Assembly (NCBI GenBank): GCA_946481405.1 | Contig: CAMLNY010000092.1 | Location: 1 to 5,968 of the forward strand | Length of the DNA: 5,968 bases | Source: an uncultured Brevundimonas sp. | GTDB taxonomy: Bacteria > Pseudomonadota > Alphaproteobacteria > Caulobacterales > Caulobacteraceae | Reading direction: 5' to 3' | Program-made: the position numbers and the translations under genes | The notes under the pieces: model-generated | Seen by the model: only the letters and a program-made list of their open reading frames with translations | Told to the model about the DNA's origin: nothing | The model's database searches: none | Shown: piece after piece, positions 1 to 5,968 of the stretch | Layout: the number at the start of each line of letters is the position of its first letter | Position numbering within the stretch: the stretch's first letter is position 1

Positions 1-757
1 CCTTGACCAGACCGGCCTTCATCAGCGGCAGGACCGATTTCACATAGATGCGGGTCGGCTCCATCAGGGCCTGGGCCAGGGTGCGGTCGCGGGCGAAGGG
101 GGCGTCGTCGCCCCAGGCCAGACCCGACCGTTCCACCACCTTGCGGATCAGGGAATAGCCGTTGGAGTGGGGGCCGGACGACGCGAGGCCGATGATCAGG
201 TCGCCGGTGTTCTGAAGGTCCAGACGGGGCAGGGCGTGGCCGCGCTCCACGGCGCCGAGCGAGAAGCCGGCCAGATCGTAGTCGCCGCCCGCATACATGC
301 CCGGCATTTCCGCCGTCTCGCCGCCGACGAGCGCCGCGCCCGCCTGACGGCAGCCTTCGGCGATGCCCGAGACCACGCGACGAGCCGCGTCGATCTCGAG
401 CTTGCCGGTGGCGTAGTAGTCGAGGAACAGCAGGGGCTCGGCGCCCTGGGCCAGCAGGTCGTTGACGCACATGGCGACCAGATCGACGCCGACGCCGTCA
501 TGACGGCCCGTCTCGATGGCGATCTTCAGCTTGGTGCCGACGCCGTCCGTGGTCGAGACGATCAGGGGGTCGACGAAACCGGCGGCCTTCAGGTCGAACA
601 GGGCGCCGAAACCGCCCAAGGCCGGCTCCGAACCCGGCCGCGCCGTGGACTTCGCCAGAGGTTTGATGTGCTCGACCAGCATGTCGCCGGCGTCGATGTC
701 CACGCCGGCATCGGCGTAGGTCAGGCCGTTCGGCAGCGGGTTTTGGGGGTCGCTCAT
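1..757 (-). CDS. purM: Phosphoribosylformylglycinamidine cyclo-ligase (AIR synthetase), 3' end off window
   Basis: PurM closes the imidazole ring of FGAM to give AIR in an ATP-dependent step of cytosolic de novo purine synthesis. The frame starts at the ATG at 757 and stays open to the left edge, giving 252 residues of a family that is usually about 340-350 long, so roughly the last quarter is missing. The N-terminus contains [11 protein letters not shown] (14-24), the typical PurM opening. Further family motifs are GGFGALFDL (48-56), [13 protein letters not shown] (68-80), [18 protein letters not shown] (98-115), [11 protein letters not shown] (145-155) and [14 protein letters not shown] (193-206), covering the ATP-grasping N-domain and the start of the C-domain. 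The start is fixed by the conserved opening. The Shine-Dalgarno is weak: only AGG, about 10 nt upstream. The gene is divergent from rnd across 79 bp. purN often follows purM and may lie off the left edge. No frameshift is seen. Confidence 0.96.
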   Translation of the reverse strand, partial: MSDPQNPLPNGLTYADAGVDIDAGDMLVEHIKPLAKSTARPGSEPALGGFGALFDLKAAGFVDPLIVSTTDGVGTKLKIAIETGRHDGVGVDLVAMCVNDLLAQGAEPLLFLDYYATGKLEIDAARRVVSGIAEGCRQAGAALVGGETAEMPGMYAGGDYDLAGFSLGAVERGHALPRLDLQNTGDLIIGLASSGPHSNGYSLIRKVVERSGLAWGDDAPFARDRTLAQALMEPTRIYVKSVLPLMKAGLVK

Positions 758-770
758 CGCAAACAGGCCT

Positions 771-775
771 GAATC
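771..775. promoter_or_regulatory. GANTC site (potential CcrM methylation site) upstream of purM
   Basis: The sequence GAATC lies 14-18 nt upstream of the purM start codon, in the divergent gap. GANTC is the target of the cell-cycle methyltransferase CcrM in Caulobacterales and many other alphaproteobacteria, where promoter copies can influence transcription together with GcrA. The site is seen directly. That it is methylated, or that it regulates purM or rnd, is inference, and one pentamer can occur by chance. Confidence 0.3.
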
Positions 776-799
776 GGTGCGGAAAAAAGGCCGTGCCTC

Positions 800-830
800 T
801 TGCCACGACCGCGTCGCGGGGGGCTATAGC
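800..830 (+). promoter_or_regulatory. Candidate housekeeping-sigma promoter of rnd, probably giving a leaderless mRNA
   Basis: TTGCCAC (800-806) serves as a -35 and GCTATAGC (823-830) as a -10. Taking CTATAG (824-829) as the -10 hexamer and TTGCCA (800-805) as the -35, the spacer is 18 bp. The -10 element matches the recalled Caulobacter housekeeping consensus GCTANAWC at seven of eight positions. Transcription would be expected to start about 7 nt after the -10, at or next to the A of the rnd ATG (837). There is no useful Shine-Dalgarno between the -10 and the ATG (only CGGA directly against it), which fits a leaderless transcript. The spacer contains the inverted repeat CCGCG-T-CGCGG (809-819). 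Confidence 0.55.
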
Positions 831-836
831 ATCGGA

Positions 837-1985
837 ATGACGCCGATCACCACCAATGACGCGCTGCTTCAGTTCTGCGCGGCCGTCGCCCAAGCCGAGT
901 TTATCGCCGTGGACACCGAGTTCATGCGCGAGACCACCTACTGGCCGAAGCTGTGCCTGATCCAGGCGGCCACGCCGGATCACGAGGCGATCATCGATCC
1001 GCAGGCCGAGGGGCTGAATCTGGAGCCTTTCCTCGACATCCTGCGCGATCCGAGGATCGTGAAGGTCTTCCACGCCGCGCGTCAGGACACCGAAATCTTC
1101 GTCAAGCTGGGCGCCATGCCCAAGCCCATGTTCGACACCCAGGTGGCCGCCATGGCCGCCGGGTTCGGCGATCAGGTCGCCTATGATTCGCTGGTGCGTC
1201 AGATGCTGCGCATCGATCTGGACAAGGGCAGCCGGTTCACCGACTGGTCGCGCCGCCCGCTGTCCGACGCGCAGCTGACCTATGCGATCGGCGACGTGAC
1301 CCATCTGGCCGCCCTCTATCCGAAGCTGCGCGACCGGTTGGCCAAGGAAGGCCGTCTGGACTGGGTCATGACGGAGATGGAGGATCTGGTCGATCCCGAC
1401 CTCTATGACACCGATCCCGAGCGTGCGTGGAAGCGGCTGAAGCCCAAGAAGTACAACGCCCGATATCTGGCCGCCTTCAAGGCGACCGCCGTCTGGCGCG
1501 AGCGCGCCGCGCAGGAGCGCGATCAGCCGCGTGGCCGCATCCTGAAGGACGAGGCGATCGACGAGATCGCGACCCAGGCCCCGACGGATGTCGAGGCCTT
1601 CAACCGCCTGCGTTCGGTGCCCAAGGGCTTCGGCGGCTCGCGGCTGGGCCTGGAGCTGACCGAGGAACTGAAGCGGGTCATGGCCGACCCGGAAGCCCAT
1701 GCGCCCAGAATGGACCGCCCGGCCCACAACCAGCCGGCGCCGCCGTCGGTGGTCGAGCTGCTGAAGGTCCTGCTGAAGGCCAAGAGCGACAATGCGGGCG
1801 TGGCGTCCAAGCTGATCGCCAATGTCGCCGACCTCGAAAAGATCGCCATCGACGACAACGCCAACGTCGACGCCCTGACCGGCTGGCGCCGTCAGCTCTT
1901 CGGCGAGGACGCGCTGAAGCTCAAGCGCGGCGAGATTGCGCTTGTCCTGAATGGATCCCGGGTCGAGGTCGTCGAGATCGAGTAG
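837..1985 (+). CDS. rnd: Ribonuclease D (3'-5' exoribonuclease)
   Basis: RNase D trims 3' ends of stable RNA precursors such as tRNAs in the cytoplasm, using two metal ions. The 382-residue protein has the complete DEDDy set: Exo I VDTEFMRE (D26, E28), Exo II HAARQDTEIF (79-88, D84) and Exo III YAIGD (Y149, D153). An HRDC domain follows at about residues 210-290 (around ERAAQERDQPRGRILKDEAI), and a second HRDC-like helical segment runs from about 315 to the end. The length is close to the E. coli enzyme (about 375). I chose the ATG at 837 because MTPITTND leads directly into the family's opening. An in-frame GTG at 777 would add 20 residues ([20 protein letters not shown]) that do not look like the family and would place the likely promoter inside the gene. 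It converges on the VOC gene with a 3-bp gap. Confidence 0.96.
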   Translation: MTPITTNDALLQFCAAVAQAEFIAVDTEFMRETTYWPKLCLIQAATPDHEAIIDPQAEGLNLEPFLDILRDPRIVKVFHAARQDTEIFVKLGAMPKPMFDTQVAAMAAGFGDQVAYDSLVRQMLRIDLDKGSRFTDWSRRPLSDAQLTYAIGDVTHLAALYPKLRDRLAKEGRLDWVMTEMEDLVDPDLYDTDPERAWKRLKPKKYNARYLAAFKATAVWRERAAQERDQPRGRILKDEAIDEIATQAPTDVEAFNRLRSVPKGFGGSRLGLELTEELKRVMADPEAHAPRMDRPAHNQPAPPSVVELLKVLLKAKSDNAGVASKLIANVADLEKIAIDDNANVDALTGWRRQLFGEDALKLKRGEIALVLNGSRVEVVEIE

Positions 1986-1988
1986 GCG

Positions 1989-2354
1989 TCAGCCCGGTTT
2001 CGCCGGCTGCCACAGCTCGATGGGGTTGCCCTCGGGGTCGTGGATGCGGGCGAACTGGCCGACCTCAGGCATGGTGTCCCATTCGGCTTTGGTGATCACC
2101 TCGATCCCGGCAGCCGTCAGGCTGGCCTTCAGCCCGTCCAGATCGTCGACGCGCAGGTTCATCATCCACGACTTGTCGGCGGCGAAATAGTCGGTGTCCG
2201 CCTTGAACGGCGAGAAGACGGTCGGTCCCGCCTGCTGATCCCAGACGTAGACGCCCGGAGGGGCGCCGACCCCGAGGTGTTCCAGATACCAGGCCGCGAG
2301 GGCTTGAGGATCTTTGGCGCGGAAGAAGAACCCGCCGATTCCGGTGACAGCCAT
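1989..2354 (-). CDS. Small VOC-superfamily (glyoxalase/bleomycin-resistance-like) protein
   Basis: This is a 121-residue single-domain member of the vicinal oxygen chelate superfamily, made of two beta-alpha-beta-beta-beta modules. The first module is GFFFRAKDPQALAAWYLEHLG (8-28); the second starts at MNLRVDDLDGLKASLTAAG (65-83) and ends at HDPEGNPIELWQP (105-117). The ADTDYF segment (52-57) between them is typical of a poorly characterised subgroup. The substrate is unknown. Of the four metal ligands of classical glyoxalase I, only the C-terminal Glu (E113) is clearly present: no His sits in the first strand, and Asn66 occupies about the place of the second His. A real glyoxalase I activity is therefore unlikely. 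The ATG at 2354 has a strong Shine-Dalgarno 5 nt upstream. The gene lies 41 bp after ppx on the same strand and could be transcribed with ppk-ppx. Confidence 0.88.
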   Translation of the reverse strand: MAVTGIGGFFFRAKDPQALAAWYLEHLGVGAPPGVYVWDQQAGPTVFSPFKADTDYFAADKSWMMNLRVDDLDGLKASLTAAGIEVITKAEWDTMPEVGQFARIHDPEGNPIELWQPAKPG

Positions 2355-2359
2355 GATCG

Positions 2360-2366
2360 CCTCCCT
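2360..2366 (-). promoter_or_regulatory. Strong ribosome binding site of the VOC gene
   Basis: On the minus strand AGGGAGG lies 5 nt (CGATC) upstream of the ATG at 2354. It is the best Shine-Dalgarno in the window and fixes this start. It also shows that the gene can be translated independently of ppx, unlike the ppk-ppx junction. Confidence 0.8.
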
Positions 2367-2395
2367 GTTGCGGGTGGAGGATGCGGCGGATCGCG

Positions 2396-3883
2396 TCAGA
2401 TTTCCAGTTTCAGCCCCATGGCTTCGGCGAGAGCCTTGGCGCGTCTGCGCGTCTGTTCGCCCAGCAGGACGTCGGCATAGCCCGGGGAGGCGGTCAGCTT
2501 CAGGGCGCCGCCCTTCACGGTGACCGAGGCGTTGGCCAGCAACTGGGGCGAACGGCCCGACAGGTCGCAGCCCAGGCGCATCGCCAGCCCGAGGGCGCGG
2601 GCGCTGACGCGGGCGTCGGGGCTCAGCAGGCGGTCGGCGGCCCCGGGCGCCGGGGTGGAGCTTCCGCCGCCATAGCGGGCGTTCAGGGCGCAGGCCAGCC
2701 AGACCCGCTCGGGATGCGTCTGGCCGGGAATGGGGGCGCGCAGGACCTGATCGAAGACCAGTTCCAGCCGGTGATCGGGGTGCAACCGCGCCCCGAGGTC
2801 GGCGAGGCGGCAGGCGGCGGCGGCGAGGACGGCGTCCCGCTTCTTGCCGAAGGCCTCGGGCAGGGCCGCGATGACGTCGCCGAGCCAGGCGTTCAGGGCC
2901 GCCGGCATGGACGGGGAGATCCCCTGACGCGCGCCCAGCGCCGCCGCGCCCGCGATCAGGGGATCGGCCGGGGCCTCGTCCTGATCCAGCGATTCGTAGA
3001 GCAGTCCCTCGCGCAGGCCCCAGGCGGAGAAGGTGATGGTCTTGAGGCCCAGCGCCTCGATCAGCCCCTCCAGCACGAGGGCGGCGTAGGGGAGGGTCTC
3101 GGCCCGGCGTTTCGACACGCCCGGCAGGCGGTCCAGCGAGGCCCGCGACTGCTGCGCCACCAGACGCGCCACGCCGCGCGCCTCGTCGGCGCTCATGGAA
3201 TACTGGTGGACGATGTGCAGCGGATAGTCGCTCATTTCCATGTGCAACTGGGCCAGCGAGCGCCAGCCGCCGCCTACGGCGTGCAGCTCGGCGCTGGAGA
3301 AGCGCCTGGCGGCGGGCTTCAGCCGCTCGGCGATCGCGGCGCGCAGACGGGCCGGGTCGAATCCCTTGGGATCGGCGAGGCTGAACGGGCCGAGGGGGAG
3401 GGTGATGCCCGGCGTGGCGGCGCCGTCGCCGACCTTGATGAGTTCGAGGCTCGACCCGCCCATGTCGGCGGCGACGCCGGTGGAGCGGGGTTCGCCGGCC
3501 AGAACGCCGAGGGCGGCGTATTTCGCCTCCTCCTCGCCGGTCAGGACCCGGACCTTCAGCCCGGTAGCGGCGGCGACGCGGTCGCAGAATTCGGGTCCGT
3601 CCTCAGCCTCGCGCACGGCGGCGGTGGCGGCGACGAAGGTGTAGGCGGGGCGCACCCCCTCCAGCACGGCGGCGAAACGGCGCAGGGTGGTCATGGCCAT
3701 CTCGACGCCCTCAGGCGACAGGCGGCGCGTCGCGGGCAGGTCGCGGCCGAGACCGGCCAGGACCTTCTCGTTGAACACGGTCCAGATGGCGCGGCCTTCG
3801 AGCCGGTAGAGCACCATGCGGACGGAGTTCGAGCCGATGTCGATGACCGCCGCTTCGCGCGGCGTGGCGTGGAGCTCGTTCAC
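2396..3883 (-). CDS. ppx: Exopolyphosphatase (Ppx/GppA family)
   Basis: Ppx hydrolyses terminal phosphate from inorganic polyphosphate; GppA relatives also cleave pppGpp. The protein is 495 residues, close to the usual ~500. The ASKHA-fold phosphatase part shows the first phosphate-binding motif [14 protein letters not shown] (13-26), the [10 protein letters not shown] segment (84-93), the catalytic-Glu motif [12 protein letters not shown] (116-127) and the second phosphate motif [13 protein letters not shown] (139-151). The C-terminal part, from about residue 310, is the helical HD-like Ppx domain and includes [13 protein letters not shown] around H368. The start is a GTG at 3883, only 12 codons before the first motif. 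It overlaps the ppk stop by 4 bp (GTGA) and has no strong Shine-Dalgarno (only GAGCGG-like bases upstream), so translation is probably coupled to ppk. The pairing with ppk makes exopolyphosphatase the more likely role than GppA; sequence alone does not settle pppGpp activity. Confidence 0.94.
   Translation of the reverse strand: MNELHATPREAAVIDIGSNSVRMVLYRLEGRAIWTVFNEKVLAGLGRDLPATRRLSPEGVEMAMTTLRRFAAVLEGVRPAYTFVAATAAVREAEDGPEFCDRVAAATGLKVRVLTGEEEAKYAALGVLAGEPRSTGVAADMGGSSLELIKVGDGAATPGITLPLGPFSLADPKGFDPARLRAAIAERLKPAARRFSSAELHAVGGGWRSLAQLHMEMSDYPLHIVHQYSMSADEARGVARLVAQQSRASLDRLPGVSKRRAETLPYAALVLEGLIEALGLKTITFSAWGLREGLLYESLDQDEAPADPLIAGAAALGARQGISPSMPAALNAWLGDVIAALPEAFGKKRDAVLAAAACRLADLGARLHPDHRLELVFDQVLRAPIPGQTHPERVWLACALNARYGGGSSTPAPGAADRLLSPDARVSARALGLAMRLGCDLSGRSPQLLANASVTVKGGALKLTASPGYADVLLGEQTRRRAKALAEAMGLKLEI
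3880..3883 (-). other. ppk stop / ppx start overlap (GTGA)
   Basis: The TGA of ppk and the GTG of ppx share bases in the minus-strand tetranucleotide GTGA. Such overlaps commonly go with translational coupling by re-initiation, and the lack of a good Shine-Dalgarno for ppx supports this. A ppk-ppx operon is also known in E. coli. Confidence 0.85.
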
Positions 3884-5968
3884 TTGGCGGGCCGCTCGTA
3901 TCGCAGGCGACCCGGGAGGGTCTTCACCTTGCGCCCCCGGCCCGAGAGGCTGGGGTTGGTCATGAAATACTGGTGGGCGGAGAAGGGCCGGTTCGGATCG
4001 GCGGGCGTGACGCGCGTGTAGGCGCCGTCCGCGCTAAGGGTCCAGCTCTGGGCGTCGTCCTTCAGATTGGCGACCATGATCTGGTCCAGCACCTGATCGT
4101 GGACCGTGGCGTTGAAAACGGGTGTCATGATCTCGACCCGGCGATCCAGATTGCGGGTCATCCAGTCGGCGGAGGAGATGAACACCTTTGCCCGGTCGTG
4201 CGGCAGGTCCTTGCCGTTGGCGAAGCAGATGATGCGGCTGTGTTCCAGGAAGCGGCCGACGATCGACTTGACCCGGATGTTCTCCGACAGGCCCGGCACG
4301 CCGGGCCGAAGGCAGCAGATGCCGCGGACGACCAACTCGATCCGCACGCCCCACTGGGAGGCGCGGTAGAGGGCGTCGATGATCTCGGGATCGACAAGGG
4401 CGTTGAGCTTGACCCAGATGGCCGCCGGCTTGCCCTTGGCCGCCGCCGACATCTCCTTGCCGATCAGCTCGATCAGGGTCGGCTTCATGTTGAGAGGCGA
4501 GACGACCAGCGCCTCCAGATCCTCGGGCTGGGCGTAGCCGGTGATGTAGTTGAACACGCGCGACGCATCGCGACCCAGCACTGGGTCGGAGCTGAACAGG
4601 CTGAGGTCGGTGTAAACCTTGGCCGTGATCGGGTGATAGTTGCCGGTGCCGAAGTGGCAGTAGGTCTTGAGCGCATCGCCCTCGCGGCGGACGACGACGC
4701 TGAGCTTGGCGTGGGTCTTGTATTCGACGAAGCCGAAGACGACGTGGACGCCGGCCCGCTCCATGGCGCGAGCCCAGCGCAGATTGGCCTCCTCGTCGAA
4801 ACGGGCCTTGATCTCGACCAGGGCGACGACGTTCTTGCCGTTCTCGGCCGCCTCGATCAGGGCCGCGACGATCGGACTGTCCTTGGAGGTGCGGTAAAGG
4901 GTCTGTTTGATGGCGATGACGTTGGGGTCCCGCGCCGCCTGACGCAGGAACTGCACCACCACGTCGAAGCTCTCGAACGGGTGGTGGACCAGGATGTCCT
5001 TCTCGCGGATCGCCGCGAAGCAGTCGCCGCCATGGTCCCGCACCCGCTCCGGATAGCGCGGCTCATAGCCCGGGAACTTCAGGTCCGGATGGCCCGGGGG
5101 GATCAGTTCCGACAGCTGGGCGAGACCCAGCATGCCGTCGATCATGACGACGTCCTGGGGCGCGGCTTCCAGCTCGCCGACGATGAAGTCGCGCAGATCG
5201 TCGGGCATGCCGGCCTCGATCTTCACGCGCACGACCGAGCCCAGACGACGCTGTTTCAGCGCCTCCTCGAACTCCAGCACCAGATCCTCGGCCTCTTCCT
5301 CGATCTCGATGTCGGAATCGCGGATCAGGCGCAGCACGCCCTTCTCCAGAACCTCGTGCCCGGGGAAGAGGTGCTCGATGAACATCAGGAGCACGTTTTC
5401 CAGCGTCACGAAGCGGCGGCGCCCCTTCACCGACCGTCCGTCGCCGGTCAGCTCCCAGAAGCGCCGCACCTGGGTCGGCACGGGGACGAGGGCGTAGAGG
5501 GTCTTGTTGTCCCGGTTCCGGCGCAGCTTCAGCGCCAGCGAGAAGCCGAGGTTGGGCAGGAAGGGGAAGGGGTGGGCCGGATCGATGGCCAAGGGCGTCA
5601 GGACGGCGAAGAGCTGGTTCAGGAACTCGGGTTCGAGCCGTTCCTTGTCGGTCTTGGTGATCTTCGAGGTGTGAACGACCTCGATGCCGGCCCCGACCAG
5701 TTCCTTCCTCAGCTGACGCCAGCGCTCCTGCTGTTCGGCCATCAGCTCGCCGGCGGCGACATTGACCTTTTCCAGCTGTTCGGCGGCGGTCAGGCCGTCG
5801 GCGGACAGGACCCGCAGCGGGACCTGCAGCTTGATGTCGCGGCCGACCACTTCGCCGGAGCCGGCGTCGATGATCGGCTGCGCATGACCGTGAGCCGCGG
5901 CGGCCAGTGTCGACGGGTCGAGGCCCTCGAGCTGTAGACCCTGGGTGCCGACAGGCCGCAGCACCGGG
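3880..5968 (-). CDS. ppk: Polyphosphate kinase 1, 5' end off window
   Basis: PPK1 reversibly transfers the gamma-phosphate of ATP to polyphosphate through a phosphohistidine. The frame is open to the right edge, so the true start is not visible; the GTG at 5964 is only an internal codon. Counting from 5964, 694 residues are seen. Motifs in order: [16 protein letters not shown] (123-138), [23 protein letters not shown] with R358, [22 protein letters not shown] with R388, YKTHAKLS with the phosphorylated His H418, [17 protein letters not shown] with the second essential His H575, [19 protein letters not shown], and the C-terminal [17 protein letters not shown]. Spacing of R358, R388, H418 and H575 equals that of E. 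coli R375, R405, H435 and H592 (constant offset of 17). The kinase core is thus intact. The first ~44 visible residues, by contrast, lack the expected NLDEFF-VR-AGL segment; see the findings. ppx follows with a 4-bp overlap. Confidence 0.96.
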   Translation of the reverse strand, partial: PVLRPVGTQGLQLEGLDPSTLAAAAHGHAQPIIDAGSGEVVGRDIKLQVPLRVLSADGLTAAEQLEKVNVAAGELMAEQQERWRQLRKELVGAGIEVVHTSKITKTDKERLEPEFLNQLFAVLTPLAIDPAHPFPFLPNLGFSLALKLRRNRDNKTLYALVPVPTQVRRFWELTGDGRSVKGRRRFVTLENVLLMFIEHLFPGHEVLEKGVLRLIRDSDIEIEEEAEDLVLEFEEALKQRRLGSVVRVKIEAGMPDDLRDFIVGELEAAPQDVVMIDGMLGLAQLSELIPPGHPDLKFPGYEPRYPERVRDHGGDCFAAIREKDILVHHPFESFDVVVQFLRQAARDPNVIAIKQTLYRTSKDSPIVAALIEAAENGKNVVALVEIKARFDEEANLRWARAMERAGVHVVFGFVEYKTHAKLSVVVRREGDALKTYCHFGTGNYHPITAKVYTDLSLFSSDPVLGRDASRVFNYITGYAQPEDLEALVVSPLNMKPTLIELIGKEMSAAAKGKPAAIWVKLNALVDPEIIDALYRASQWGVRIELVVRGICCLRPGVPGLSENIRVKSIVGRFLEHSRIICFANGKDLPHDRAKVFISSADWMTRNLDRRVEIMTPVFNATVHDQVLDQIMVANLKDDAQSWTLSADGAYTRVTPADPNRPFSAHQYFMTNPSLSGRGRKVKTLPGRLRYERPAK

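Larger units (their letters stand above)
758..836. other. Divergent intergenic region between purM and rnd
   Basis: This 79-bp gap separates the two start codons and is the only real intergenic regulatory space in the window. It contains the candidate rnd promoter (800-830), a GANTC site (771-775), an 8-bp palindrome CAGGCCTG (764-771), an A6 run (783-788) and an 11-bp inverted repeat CCGCG-T-CGCGG (809-819). I could not find a convincing promoter for purM. The GCTATAGC element is itself palindromic and could in principle serve as a -10 on both strands, but no good -35 for the minus strand is visible upstream of it, where it would lie inside rnd. Confidence 0.7.

Noticed and set aside
777..836. 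A 20-residue N-terminal extension of rnd from the GTG at 777.
   Set aside because: The extra residues are not family-like, the -35 and -10 would fall inside the coding region, and the ATG at 837 matches the usual RNase D opening.
498..1727. A 409-codon minus-strand open frame spanning the start of purM, the gap and much of rnd.
   Set aside because: It crosses two conserved genes, overlaps purM in another frame on the same strand, and covers the promoter gap. Its translation shows no recognisable domain.
1991..2008. A hairpin just after the rnd stop as a Rho-independent terminator.
   Set aside because: The stem is only 6 bp with a bulge, and no T-run follows on either strand.
2355..2395. A terminator or promoter between ppx and the VOC gene.
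   Set aside because: The 41 bp hold a strong Shine-Dalgarno but no stable hairpin with a T-run and no recognisable -35/-10 pair.
2381..4021. A 546-codon open frame on the plus strand opposite ppx and the end of ppk.
   Set aside because: It is antisense to two conserved genes, and its Gly/Gln/Ala-rich low-complexity translation is typical of high-GC shadow frames.
3973..5937. A 654-codon open frame on the plus strand opposite ppk.
   Set aside because: It lies entirely antisense to a clearly conserved PPK1. Its residues (repeated D, G, Q, V, L, H runs) match the reverse complement of a high-GC gene, and no family motif or convincing RBS is seen.

Overview
The window is a GC-rich stretch of bacterial chromosome, almost fully coding, with five protein genes and one short divergent intergenic gap. 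The protein types, the strong G/C preference at third codon positions and a Caulobacter-like housekeeping promoter (TTGCCAC ... GCTATAGC) point to an alphaproteobacterium, most likely Caulobacterales (Caulobacter or Brevundimonas type). The lineage is an inference from recalled family sequences and gene context, not from a search.

Layout from left to right. At 1-757 on the minus strand is the first 252 codons of purM (AIR synthetase, purine biosynthesis); its 3' end lies off the left edge. A 79-bp divergent gap (758-836) holds a likely promoter for the plus-strand gene, a GANTC site and two small palindromes. At 837-1985 on the plus strand is rnd (ribonuclease D, complete), probably read from a leaderless mRNA. 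It converges with a small VOC/glyoxalase-like gene at 1989-2354 (minus), with only 3 bp between the stop codons. Next, on the minus strand, come ppx (exopolyphosphatase, 2396-3883) and ppk (polyphosphate kinase 1, from 3880 through the right edge, 5' end missing).

The minus-strand order of transcription is ppk, ppx, VOC. ppk and ppx overlap by 4 bp (GTGA), so the enzyme that makes polyphosphate and the one that degrades it are probably translationally coupled. The VOC gene follows ppx by 41 bp, has its own strong Shine-Dalgarno sequence and may be the last gene of the same operon. purM and rnd are separate units (nucleotide biosynthesis and RNA processing).

I found no mobile element, CRISPR array, RNA gene or clearly new system. 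The observation most worth checking is that the first ~44 visible residues of PPK1 do not resemble the usual PPK1 N-terminal region, although the rest of the protein is colinear with the family. The probable leaderless rnd promoter and the missing metal ligands in the VOC protein come next. No stretch longer than 300 bp lacks a gene.
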